Part shown: positions 23,168-34,000 of the stretch, in pieces
Position numbering within the stretch: the first letter of the stretch is position 1
How the letters are laid out: every line of letters begins with the position of its first letter
Assembly: GCF_025024155.1 (NCBI RefSeq)
Contig: NW_026251720.1
Location: forward strand, 462,185 to 526,184
Reading direction: 5' to 3'
Length of the DNA: 64,000 bases
Source: Gamsiella multidivaricata
Lineage: Eukaryota > Mortierellomycota > Mortierellomycetes > Mortierellales > Mortierellaceae
The notes under the pieces: generated by a model
The model's input: only the letters and a program-made list of their open reading frames with translations
The model's database searches: none
What the model was told of the DNA's origin: nothing
Made by a program: the position numbers and the translations under genes

Positions 23168-23948
23168 AAAGCAACCTCAATGCACCGTGTAGATCGCAAC
23201 AAAATAAAACCTGTTCCGCATGTGAAGTACATTGAGCATGAAAGAAAAGGAATGGACAATGGTTAGGCCCAGAGGACAATGATCTACTGGCGAATCCATG
23301 GTCAAGATCCAAGCCCATCCTAGCCAGGAGAAGGCAAATAAAAAAATAAAAAAATAAAAAAAAGAGAGGGGTAGCGCCATGCTCCAAAGTGTGCGCAGGA
23401 TGAGTATGCAGGAGAACAGGTCGTGCTCGTTAGAGCACGAAGGACTCCTTTTTCTCATTTATATCCGCATGGCTCTTTGAGTAGTACCGTCGACTCCAGT
23501 CAAGTACGGAAGGCATGAGAGAATGTCTCTTGAAGTGAGCTATTGCTCCTCCACATTCGCTATTCTTGGGTTGATCTTCATGAGAAGAGAACAGACAATG
23601 AAGTAAAGAGACAGAGAACGATCAGGACTGGAGTGTTCAGTGTTTTCTTTGCAATACGAGCAGACCAGTGTATTTTTAAAAGGGCGAGAGCAGGGATGGA
23701 AACAAAAAAAAGGCACAACTGAGAGAGCAAGGGACATGTACGATGGCATAAATGGTCGAGCAGGATTTGCCCATGTAACCAGCTTGAGAGTGTCCACAAT
23801 TTTGATATCCCTTTGACAAGAAGACTGAAGAACAAAGGAGGTGGGTAGGGTGTTTCCTGGGTTCATATTTAATAGCCATGGTTGTCTACACCCATTTACA
23901 ACATTCAAACACTCATTCGACACCCCCAAAGCAGACGCGACAAAGAAA
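23168..23948. other. Spacer between the isochorismatase-like gene and the disordered-protein gene
   Basis: No supported gene. The left part holds the upstream polyadenylation signal and an A/T-rich run near 23337-23362. The right part has a possible TATA-like catatttaat near 23864-23873. An ATG at 23878 opens a different frame overlapping the next start, so transcription may begin downstream of it or that ATG may act as an upstream ORF. Confidence 0.5.
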
Positions 23949-24947
23949 ATGGGTATCCCCATCAACTTCGGGTCGCCTCCTCCGTCCTTCAGTCCGACTC
24001 AATCTGCCATGCCCTCCTGGCCCAGTCATCCTTCTCCGACCTCTTCCTCTTCCCCGGAGCATTATGGCCACCACAGCAACAGCACCCAACCTCCTCCTCC
24101 TTCCACAGGGGGTTCCTCCTCTTCTGCCTCCACTGGTGTGAGATCGATCACTTCCACAGCAGCGATCGATACCACCACCAGAACCAGAACCAGCCTCACA
24201 ACTACCACAGCTAGCCGGGCAGTTGCCCGTCCACACCCAGAACGGCGCAGAATCAGCCGTGTCCCCGCCTTCACGACCACTTCCTCATCTCCACCCGACA
24301 ATCACAGCAATCCAACCGGATCAGGGTCACCGCAAGCAGCAGCAGCAGCAGCAGGCTCAGGAGCCAATATCGATCCCACCTCTGCGTCAACCTACCCTTC
24401 TACCAATACCATAACACCATCACCACCAGCCTCACAAGGACCCCACCCAGTCTGGCATCCTTCCTCTTCACTCCTCACACTATACCTTACTCGCCCGTCT
24501 CCACATTCTCCTCTAGTAGCACCATCACATCACCCCTCTCAAGGACCCAGTTCATTATGGAGCCGCCGCCTCATAAACACCAACCACATCGACAACCAAC
24601 ACCGCCTCGATTCCCAAGGGAGAACTGTATACAATACTAACAGATACAACCACGATGACTATCACCATCAACATCGTCCATACCACGACCAACCATACAT
24701 GCCTAACGGACCCTCCACAAACTCCACCCTCCCCTCCACAACAACGATACTGGACGAATATAACACCAACGTTCACTCGAACGATACCTCTCTTCCATCC
24801 TTCCTCCAGGGTCTTCCCTCAAGCGCGCGCGCCATCGTCCGAGCACATCCGATCTACCAAGGCGCCATCCACATCTATCCAGAGAACCACGAGCCCATTT
24901 ACATGTATGGCCGACCCATCCTCTCCTCTCCCTCCTCGGCCTCGTAA
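23949..24947 (+). CDS. Uncharacterised Ser/Pro/Thr-rich disordered protein
   Basis: A single exon of 332 residues. The start is the first ATG of its frame (aagaaaATGG). I do not recognise a family. The first 200 residues are Ser, Pro and Thr-rich with an Ala-run near the middle. The second half is rich in Asn, His and Tyr with several NTN and YNHDDYHHQH-type stretches. The C-terminal 50 residues are the least repetitive (SARAIVRAHPIYQGAIHIYPEN) and might be a conserved short motif. No transmembrane segment or signal peptide is seen. The length of the frame and the downstream A-rich end support a real gene, but low complexity leaves some doubt. An upstream ATG at 23878 lies in another frame. 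Confidence 0.55.
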   Translation: MGIPINFGSPPPSFSPTQSAMPSWPSHPSPTSSSSPEHYGHHSNSTQPPPPSTGGSSSSASTGVRSITSTAAIDTTTRTRTSLTTTTASRAVARPHPERRRISRVPAFTTTSSSPPDNHSNPTGSGSPQAAAAAAGSGANIDPTSASTYPSTNTITPSPPASQGPHPVWHPSSSLLTLYLTRPSPHSPLVAPSHHPSQGPSSLWSRRLINTNHIDNQHRLDSQGRTVYNTNRYNHDDYHHQHRPYHDQPYMPNGPSTNSTLPSTTTILDEYNTNVHSNDTSLPSFLQGLPSSARAIVRAHPIYQGAIHIYPENHEPIYMYGRPILSSPSSAS

Positions 24948-25604
24948 TACTTTTGTAAAAAGAAAAAAGAACAAAAGAAATCTCGGTCAATAGTAGTAAT
25001 AATAATAAAAAAATCATCCAACAATTTCAGATCCATAGATCTTCTTGCAGATACGTGCTTTGTGCTGTGTTACTCAGCCCAATGCTATGCTCATGCTCTC
25101 GAAACTTGATCTCCCCCCCTGTTTTTACTTCTACGGCTTTGTTATTTGATCGTCATGAGGAAAAAAAAAATGACAATGCACTGCTTTGCATCAGGATCAA
25201 ACGGGTCCGTAACTCCCTCAATACCCACACACACACGCGCGCACGCGTCGCTGTTTTTTTTTGTTTCTTTTCAGTAACTAGCGTTTTCTATGTATATGTA
25301 TCTATCGCCTTATATACATATAAATATATAAACAGATATATAGACTACACACCAAGGACTTTAGGATCCTGATGAATTTCAAACCCCACTCTATCTGATC
25401 TCCGTTCCAGCCGCGAAGATCCAAGGTCCGTAGTCTAACATGTTGTACGTGTTTCTGCATAATCAACCAAACTCTGCGCTGGTTCCGATTTCAGGGTCCG
25501 CATAAAAAATAAAAACCAGCGTGGGAAACCTACCACATGCCTAGACCACAGAGCGGGAAAAAAATAATCTTACTATTGCTTTCTATATAATAAAAAACGA
25601 GAAC
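24948..25604. other. AT-rich spacer with simple repeats
   Basis: No gene is supported. The stretch holds an A-rich 3' end for the preceding gene, a short CA/CG alternating run near 25228-25246, and AT-rich tatatacatataaatatata sequence near 25312-25340. These look like microsatellites, not coding sequence. Confidence 0.5.
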
Positions 25605-26490
25605 ATGGACACAACATGCAACCCAAGCGTATGTGAAGTGTGCCATTGTTTACTTTTTACATCGACATTGGTCCTCATGCTGACCTGGCACGAATTTATC
25701 GAATCTATAGCCCCTGCTGCTGGACCTGTCCGAGCACCTCGGACATGCATATGCGGTCAAACTGGCCAGTCCAGAATCACCTCCAGGGACTGCCCTGAGA
25801 ACCCCAGTAACGCGCCCGAAAGGCAAATTCATTTTTAATGGGGGTGGATTTACAGATAGTCTGAACTAACTGCTGATGTACTTCTCACCAAACGCGTCGA
25901 TTTAATTGCCGCTTACAATCGCCGGCATAGCGCATTGGATTTAGATGCGCTATTCGTCGGCCGAATGCACTACGCGGTCTCAAACTTTGCGAGCAGCGTG
26001 GATCGTGATCGTTACTGCTTCCGTCTTTTGCTCCTGCATGTCAGAGGAGCGACCAGCTTCAGACACTGGCGAGCTTTATACCGCTTACTGCGAGGCCGCC
26101 AATGCGCGTGGATTGCTGGAGGATGACTCTGAATCGCACCGGTGTCTTCAGGAGGTTGCAGGCCACCCAAAGCCCTGCGGGCCTTACGCCATCTTTTCGC
26201 CCATGGCTCTGCATCTATGCAGCCCATCCAATCCTCTCAAATGATGAGAAACGTTCGCTGAGGATCTATCTCAGGCAGTGACTTTCTGTACGTTGCTGGA
26301 AATCGCTCGAATGATGAAGAGGATGCCAAGAGCACTGCGCTGTTCCACGTCAACAAGCTTTTGAAAGGAGCCGGGACCAGTCTGGCGCTCTATGAAGAGA
26401 TGCCTCGAGACTTTCACAACCTCATCGATCGTCAACCCGACAGTGACGAAGCGCTTGTGGTTGCTCGTTACAGTATATCGTACTGTATAT
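25605..26490 (+). pseudogene. Degenerate Helitron (RepHel, Pif1-like helicase) fragment
   Basis: The match is broken over several forward frames. Around 25700-25835 a Cys-rich GQTGQSRITSRDCPENP resembles the zinc-knuckle-like segment of Helitron helicases. At about 25935-26075, VGRMHYAV then DRYCFRLLLLHVRGATSF follows the family pattern GRMYY...RFYLRLLLxHVRGATSF. The next piece, TAYCEAANARGLLEDDSESHRCL (26069 on), is in another frame. Then comes TFAEDLSQAVTF, and finally ALFHVNKLLKGAGTSLALYEEMP (about 26330-26405), like the family's ALxxIxxxLxxxGKSLxxF. Frame changes and stops separate the pieces, and the helicase Walker motifs are absent, so it cannot be functional. I could not define Helitron termini. 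Recognition is from family knowledge; a translated search would be decisive. Confidence 0.72.
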
Positions 26491-26733
26491 ATTTTTTGCC
26501 AGTGCAGTGCTTCTGTTCACTAAAAATCGCCACAGACGCTTTTGACGAATGGGACCTTATTTCTTAAATGTCTCAGTGCTTGAGCAAAAGGCTCACCATC
26601 AACGCTGGGGAAGTAGAAGCTGTATGGTAGCACAATCAACAACTGGGGAAGCATGATCCAAATAATGGAAAGTCCATTGCGCTGTTCTGTCGACTTTAAC
26701 GATATAAGTGCTGTGCTCAGATCCTCACAGTAC

Positions 26734-26746
26734 ACATATATATAAA
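26734..26746 (+). promoter_or_regulatory. TATA-box-like element
   Basis: The sequence acatatatataaagg is a good TATA match. It is followed by a C/T-rich leader-like stretch and the minisatellite. No convincing protein gene follows, so it may drive a non-coding transcript or be chance AT-rich sequence. Confidence 0.35.
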
Positions 26747-26843
26747 GGCCTGAATTTCCTTTCTCAAGTAATCGCCAGCATCAATTCCTTGACAAAAACT
26801 GCAAAGAGTGAATCTCTGCTCGCTTCTAGTTCCGTACCCGCCC

Positions 26844-26937
26844 CTCGATCCCCGCCGCGCCCTTGCTCTCATTCTCGACCCCCCGCCGCGTCTTTGCTCC
26901 TCGCTCTCGATCCTCGCCGCATCCTTGCTCCTCGATT
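26844..26937 (+). repeat. Three-unit minisatellite, 30-32 bp per unit
   Basis: Three imperfect tandem units start with CTCGATCC/CTCGACCC at 26844, 26874 and 26906. Each contains CGCCGCG or CGCCGCA followed by a CTTGCTC-like core. The array is pyrimidine-rich on the plus strand. Confidence 0.7.
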
Positions 26938-28229
26938 CCTGCCTCCTCCGGTTCTGAGTTACATACATCGTGCTGCCATCACCATCGTTGTGCTGAATTA
27001 TACACTCGATTTAGCACCGACCGCACTTGCAGTCGTACCAACATCAGAGACCACGCATCCACCGGCACTGTTTGATAGAGGCGCTGCCACCAGTTTTAAC
27101 TATTACGGATAGTCTGTAGCGTGACCATGGAGGAATGGCTAAGGTTATGCTTAATGTTCTTGTTCATTTTTACGGTGTCTTGGATATCAGCAATGATTCA
27201 CAAACGTTTTAATTATTTAACCGATAGAGGACAATGTGTAATACAAGTCAACGTTTTAATAAATACCATGATGCAGTCGTCGGGTCTACATCTAGTTCTC
27301 CCCCTTGGCTACCAACCCTCAGGTTGATCAGATCGATCTCCGAAATACATAAACTTCTGATCACTCAAACTAGTAACGGATTGTACCTGCGATACACATA
27401 ACCCCCAACCCCGCTTGCAGCCAAAGTGCAACAGCACCATGGCTCAGTCTGCATACGAGAAAAAATAGAAGGAGCATTTCCATGCTCCGCTTCTAGTATT
27501 ATATAAGCGAAATACAGTTTCTTTATTGTAGCACTTGGGAGCATATTGTTACAGAACGAAAAAAAAAAAAAAAAAATGCAAATGGAAAGAGGGTATCAAT
27601 CAGAAGGAAGAATAAAGAAGATCAGGGTGTTGGGAACCCTTCAGACTGGTGTACACGAATTGGATGATGGGAAATGAAAAGAAATATCCGCGAAATGAAA
27701 TTTTTGCGGCGGACCCAGCTCTATAGCTCCTTTCCTGTCCCATACGTGGCACGTATACAACAGCACCACAAGAAACAAGGGAACAAGGGAACGGTTGGAC
27801 AAAAATCCGTTTTGGCTTTTTCTTTGGGCGTCCGCAACATTTTTCCCTCTCTTCCCAAAAAACTGGTCAGGGTCCTCCTGCTGCTGCTGTGCCCAAAAAG
27901 AAAAAGGGAAGGAAAAGAAAAGAAAAAAATGAATCATCTCCACAGGAAAGAAGCAAAACTCAGCTGCATGCATGCATGCATAGATCCAAAAAAGGACTCG
28001 AGGGGATAAGAAGGATAGGAGCTAGAGCGAATTAGACGCTGAGCAGACCTCGCTCGCACCCTGCCTGACTCAAACACTGAGAAAGGAGAGGATTCAGAAT
28101 GGGAGGGGAGGTAAGCGGTGTGGCAGGGGCATATAGGAGAAAAATGCTCAAGTGCTAAGCATACAAGCTCGTCCGCCCAAGCGGAATTGGAAAAGCGCTG
28201 GCCGGGGTGGATTCCTGTACGCGCACGGA

Positions 28230-30113
28230 TTATTCAAACCCCTCGTCGTCGGCAGTGGCGTACCCAGAAGAGGAGACCGAAAGGAAAGAGTCTGCCGACA
28301 GAACCGAGCTCCAGGAACCGACGAATAGCGGGTGGTAATCCTCTTCTTCCGATGATGTCTCCATAGACATCGACACCGACATCGAGGATTTCACTAATTG
28401 ATAGTAGGATTCAGACACATGTTATTATAGTGCCCTTTTCCTTGGTCTTAGCTCGGTCTGCCTTCGTCATCGCCAGAAATCGCCATCATCATCATAGGAA
28501 ACATAGCATGGAGGGGAATGCAGACAACATCATTTTGATACAGCGTCCAAAACGTGCAAAGGCTTACCATGATGGAACACATCTTTGCGACGGGGAAGGT
28601 ATCCTCGAGGCCTCAAGGGTGCAATCAGCTTTCGCGACCGAATCATCCCCAATTCACAGGCCATCATCCTCAGATAGTCCGTGTTCGAACGTGTCTCTCG
28701 CCCAGCCAAATGGCGAGGCAGCGGCAACTCGTCAACAACACTCGTCACTGTCGATACCACATTCGAATGGCCACTGCGGCAACCAGCCGGCAGCTTTGGC
28801 ATGCTGCGCTTCACTAAAGGAGGCGTAGTCTGACTCTCCTTTGCCGATACTGTGGTCTTGGTTGTGGTTGTCGTGGCAATAGGAGCCGCAGGCCGCGAGG
28901 GCCTCTTAGCCTCGACCACAAGTGTTTCGCGGTAGGTGAAGGTCTTGAGCGGAATGATATCTGATCGCATGACCTTGAATTTGTCCATCGCCGCAACAGA
29001 TACCGGGTATGAGCCCGAGAAAATACCTTCGTTGCTGGTGGTGGTGGTGGTGGTACTACTGTCGTTGCTTGTAGTGGCATGGATGTTGGGTAATGATAGT
29101 AGAGCATCGTCCGTCAGGTTCGAGGAGCTGGTGACCAAGGGCCTCGCATCCAAAGTGACCACCGGAGAGCTGTTCGAGACCATCAGAGCAATTGGGGGTG
29201 CAAAATCGCGTCCATGACAACTGGTGGTTGAACGACGGCTCATTGCCTTCCTACTGCAACTGCCAGAGGTCTTGTTGCTGTCGCCCTTGCTGTTGCTGGA
29301 AACCCATGAGGGCAGGTGGTGGTGTGCGGTGGCGAGGTACTGGGCCTTGAGACTGGCCCAGAAGCCGGGGCGGCAGGAAAGAGGGGTATCAGAGAACATG
29401 AGGTTCTGGAGGGACTGGAAGAGGGATTCGTGCTCCATGCTGGTGCTGTTGGATGTGTTATGGCTGTTGAGGGTCGGTAAGAGCTCTAAAGAGGGTGGTA
29501 AAGAGGAGGAGGAACGAGCTCGTCCACGGGCGGGGCTGTGCTTGCGGCGAGGGGGGATGATGCCGTAGGGCTGCGGGGCGTTGTGTGCAGGTGAGAGACG
29601 CATGGATGGAGGCACCGACGAGGGCTGTAAGCAGGGGGAGGACGATGGGTGTATGACGGAGAGCATGTTGGGAAGTGTGCTGGGGAGTGCAGAGGCTACG
29701 GGTATGAGGAATGGGATATGCTCCTGAGCGAGAGAAAAGGACAAGAGAAAAGGACGAGAAAGGACGAGAGAAAGGGACGAGCGAAAGAGAGGTGTGATCT
29801 ATTAGAAGAGAATTTGGAGGGAAGGGCAGACAGGGGAGAGATATGAATATATATATATATATCGGGTGCGATCTGGAGTGACTGACCAGTAGGGGGATAT
29901 AATATAATCTATCTCGATATCTCACACATCCACATCCACTCACACTCACTCACCTTTTTTTTTTTTGGTCCGCATGCTATATTGGGCTCCAGTAGCGTGT
30001 CTTACCTCCTCGCAAGGCATGTCTCTTGATTGGGGAGCTGGGATAGCAGCAGAAACCATATCCACTCTCATGTCCATGTCCATGTTCACTCCCATGTTCA
30101 TATTCATCTTCAT
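28230..30113 (-). CDS. Uncharacterised Ser/Thr/Pro-rich protein with Met-rich N-terminus
   Basis: Three exons on the minus strand, 30113-30006, 29723-28568 and 28393-28230, give 475 residues. The junctions are GAGGAG|GTAAGA...gctcag|GAG (phase 0) and CATCATG|GTAAGC...attag|TG (phase 1). I do not recognise a family. The protein opens with alternating Met-Asn and Met-Asp (MKMNMNMGVNMDMDM). Basic/proline-rich and serine-rich disordered stretches follow, then a somewhat more ordered part (FKVMRSDIIPLKTFTYRETLVVEAKRP), and an acidic serine-rich tail (SSEEEDYHPLF). A 13-codon upstream ORF starts in another frame about 60 bp before the ATG. The first exon rests on good splice signals and frame continuity only; otherwise the protein could start at an internal Met in exon 2. 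Confidence 0.62.
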
Positions 30114-31001
30114 TTCAGCCTGCCCTGTCTGCTTCACATGGCTAGCGAGAAAAGGAAGTTGCCTCTCCGTAGCATCTCGGGATAGCAAGTGAAAAAACAA
30201 CAACAAACAACAAACAACAACCCCACATGAGATCGTCCTTTTGCTTTTAGAATGTGATTGTCACCATCGATCTGAAGTGAACGTGCAGTTAGTTGTGTGC
30301 ACACCACTTATCTCTCCATCCCCCTCCTCTGCTTCGTGTAACCTTCTCTCCGCCATCGGATATCGGATGAACACGCGAGCACACGATCTTCTGGCAAGAC
30401 AGATAAACGACATATCGCACCTGCATCCTCACCCTTCCTTCCCTCCATAGTCTATCAAATCACATCCTACCATATCCATATCCATATCCATCGATATTGT
30501 CACACATCTCATCCGATGTTCGGGACCCTTAAATATCCTCTACATACACATACACATGCACACCCCTCACCGCCATCCCGTACTCGGTTCTAGCTTCTCA
30601 TTCGCTATGCTTTTTCTAATCCCTATGACATACATAAATCCTCAGGGGGACCATAAGCTTATTTCCTCTTTTTTTTTTTTTTTTTTTTTTGGTCAAAACT
30701 GAACAGGCGGGGGGTCGCCGAACCCGATTTAACGGACTCGGTCCCAATTTTCCACAGCGGTCTATGAAAAAAGCAAATAAAAAAAAACGTGGCCTACTTG
30801 ATTGATTACAATATGCAACTACGTCCCACGACTAAACCCTGTAGATGGACCCAGAACAGTTCATTTACGAATCTAGAACCATACGCAAGATCCTCGACAA
30901 CAAAAGACAGAAAAGAAAAGAGGAAAAAAAGCTGTTCTTGTTTGTGTCAAAATACATGTTGTTTTTTTAATAGGAGTATCAAAGACACTACTTGTCTCGT
31001 C
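30114..31001. other. Spacer between VPS18 3' end and the Met-rich protein gene
   Basis: 888 bp with no supported gene. It holds the probable promoter and leader of the leftward gene, a ccatat hexanucleotide repeat near 30472-30493, and a T-run of about 22 near 30669-30690. On the minus strand the T-run appears as poly-A downstream of VPS18. Confidence 0.55.
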
Positions 31002-34000
31002 TTACTGCACGCCCCACGACAGCTCAAGCTCATGCTCGTCGTTCGACAAAAATGGCTGGTCAATCGTCTTGATCATCAGCTCACCGCAGAGTAGGCACTC
31101 CGATGCCACCAAGTCGTCCAGCTCATCCCGCAGCAGTTCCAGTCTTGGTACAACAACTGCCATATCATCTCCGCCTCCTGTTCCTTGGCCTGCTCCACCT
31201 GCTCCTCCACCAAGACCCAGGCCCAGTCCCGCCCCATCCTTGCCATCTGCAAAGATCACATCCTTGAACACCCCTGCTGCCGTCCCTGCCGCTGTGCCAA
31301 CGATTGCCACACCTCCATTCACCATCATCTTGCCACCCGCACCAATGGCTCCGCCAATGGCCATCACTGCCGCTCCTGTATGTCCGATCAACTGGTTGGG
31401 TAAATGACTGAGTCCAGCATGTGAGCTGCCCTGTGCATCAACGCCTTTCAAGTTCGAATTGCTAACAGAAAGTGGCTGAAGTGTATGACCGGTATTCATC
31501 AGCATCATCTTTTGCTGGTTCTGCATCTCACTCTGGATTTGCTCCTGCAACTCGTCCAAATGCTTCAGCTGCCTCGTAGACAAGAACGGTGTCAGTTTCT
31601 TGATTAGACAATCTGCATGGAATGTGTGCTGACACGGAAAGATATAGAACTGTCGTGTCAACAGCGGGTAATCGCAGGCAGTGCACCGCTCTGTCGAGGC
31701 CACAACCGCGAAACGTGATCGGAGTTCGCGGACATCAATGCGGATATTCTCTGCACTCTTGGTCGCCTCGTCCATCTCCGTTTTAAGCTCGTCAATATGA
31801 AGGTTGTATTCCTCAAGCGCCTTGCAAATCTCTTCCTTGAAATCGTCAATGAGCACAAAGTCTGGGAAAAACGGTAGGATGTCCTCGATTTTCAAGAGAT
31901 CGGAATTCGACAGGAATTCCATTGCTGCCTTGATATCTTTCCTTTCCTTGACAACATGGCGAGCAATCTTGAGCCAGAGTGACTTGCGCAGCATCTCATC
32001 ATCCTCCGGCTTGTCTGCATTGATCTGCGCCAGCTCGAGATCATTGTGCTACAGTGAACGTAACAAAAAGGATAGCCAGGTTGATTTTTAGCAAATGGAC
32101 GTCCCACAATATGAAACGCTCAACAGCATATGCATTTCTATATCCACGCAGGAGAACACACCCTCAAGGCCAGATCGACGGCTTCACCATAGAGACCCAT
32201 GCTGCTGAAAATATTGACACAGCTTTGGATCCTGTTGTTCTGGGTACAGATTCTTAATGCATAATCGAGGTTGTAATGCATAGCTCGACCCTATATGGCA
32301 ATGGTTCAGAATACAGCTTTAGCTACCTCAGGAATAAGTTGCCAATATCTTCGATCGCTTGAAATCATACCAACACCTACCTCAGTGGCCAAAAACGACA
32401 AAAGCGAGGATTCATCGCGTGTGGGCTGTATAGCGTAGAGGGTAAGCAAAAAGTTGTGGATCGCAGGGTCGGTGTTCTCCAGATTGGTAACCACATAGGA
32501 CAAGTAACGGATCGCCTGATTCTGCGCTCCCGCCTCCAGTGACTTGTGGTCGTACTTCAAAAGCGCAGGGATGAGGTTTCTGGGATTAAGGTTGGGCTGT
32601 CGCATCCAGGCGCTCACAGTCTCGTATGGTGCGTTTTCCATGAGCACAGGCGAGAAGCGGTAATAGGTGTCGAGCGATTCCTGCTTGCTCAAGACCTCAA
32701 GCGCATTCCTGTAGTTCTTTTGCTGGATCCAATGGGATATCACGCGTTCATAGTCCCCAATCAAAATGGCGTAGAAAAGCAACTGTTCAGTCCGACCATG
32801 AGAAGCCAGTAACTTGTAGGTCGTCTTTTTATCGAGGTACATCTAATCAAAGGAAGGATGTTAAATTCAAACATCTTAGTTACGCCTCACAGCTCATATG
32901 CGCAGATAGTGAGTAATAAGCATAACCCACTGTACCTTGTTGGTTTCTAAGAATCCCTTGAATTCATCTTCCAACACACTTTGCTCCGCTTGCAGGTTCT
33001 GGACATTGGATTCTGCTGCTGACGATGCGGCCTGGTCCTCCAGCTGATTCATTTTGCTGAGGTATATCTCGACAAGCCATGTGCAAACGATCGTTTTTTG
33101 AGTGATATCCTATCATAAACATTCGCACGAGAACCACTGTCAACTCGATAAAACTATTTGAAGTAAGGCTCTTCAAACACAGTCAAACACTGGCACCTCT
33201 ACAACTCACCTGTTTTCGCAGCTTATCGATTTTGGCGAGGAGATAGCTTCGGAGGGCATCTCTTTCGTCACGCTCCACAAACTTGAGCGCCACTTCCTCA
33301 AAAGGAACTGTTGACTGGGCATAGTACTTGGCAGAAAGCATGTAGCGGCTTCCGGAAAAATAGTTATCTGCTTGCAGTGTAAACACGCGGTCTCTTTGAA
33401 TGGGGTTCTATTTGTACGATGACCGGTGGTATGGCAATGGAAATGTTAGTCTACTTCCAATAACCCATGAGCAATCTGCCGAGGATATACATGACAATTG
33501 GCATTTTCCTCGTACCTTGGTATATTGAAGAGCAAGGTCATACTGCTTCTTCTCGAGATAAAGGGTCCATACATCCCGATCCTCCTTGGTGATAAGCAGT
33601 TCAAAGAGCGACAGGCCGGTATAGATCCAGAATGTGTTTTTGCTCGTATCCACTGACATTCCTAGCACTTCCTCTTTTGCTCTCTATATTGAAATAGACA
33701 GTCGAACGCACATAGTGTCAGTTTAAGGCTCGAGAATCCATAAAAATGCCGCCCCATAGTCTCGAAGCGCTTCACGTACTAAGGGAATCAGTTCGTCAAA
33801 GACGAGCTGATCGTTGAGTTGGTTGACAGCTCTCACACGCTCCTTGTAGAGCAAAATGAAATGAAACTCTGTCAAGGCAATGGCAATCGGGACCTCTACT
33901 GCGGCAGAGGCGTCGGGTTCGAGCCGCGTGGCGGGATACGGAAGCAGCTGGGGTGTGTCGATCACAGATTCCCCAGCATTTTGTGATCCAAATACGAGAT

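Larger units (their letters stand above)
26491..28229. other. Spacer with TATA box, minisatellite and poly-A; no supported gene
   Basis: Open frames here (for example 26708-27112 and the 66-codon frame starting at 27127) lack recognisable motifs. The latter begins gaccATGG and encodes one hydrophobic segment, but nothing else supports it. Other contents: a TATA-like element and a three-unit minisatellite (listed separately), an A-run near 27560-27577, and a TGCATGCATGCATGCA tetranucleotide repeat near 27965-27980. Confidence 0.5.

Noticed and set aside
27127..27327. 66-codon frame with one hydrophobic segment and a good ATG context
   Set aside because: No motif, no conserved neighbour, and it lies in a spacer next to a transposon fossil. 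I mention it only within the spacer entry.
29836..29862. AT dinucleotide run as a promoter element of the Met-rich protein gene
   Set aside because: It lies within the first intron of the proposed gene model and is better explained as a microsatellite.
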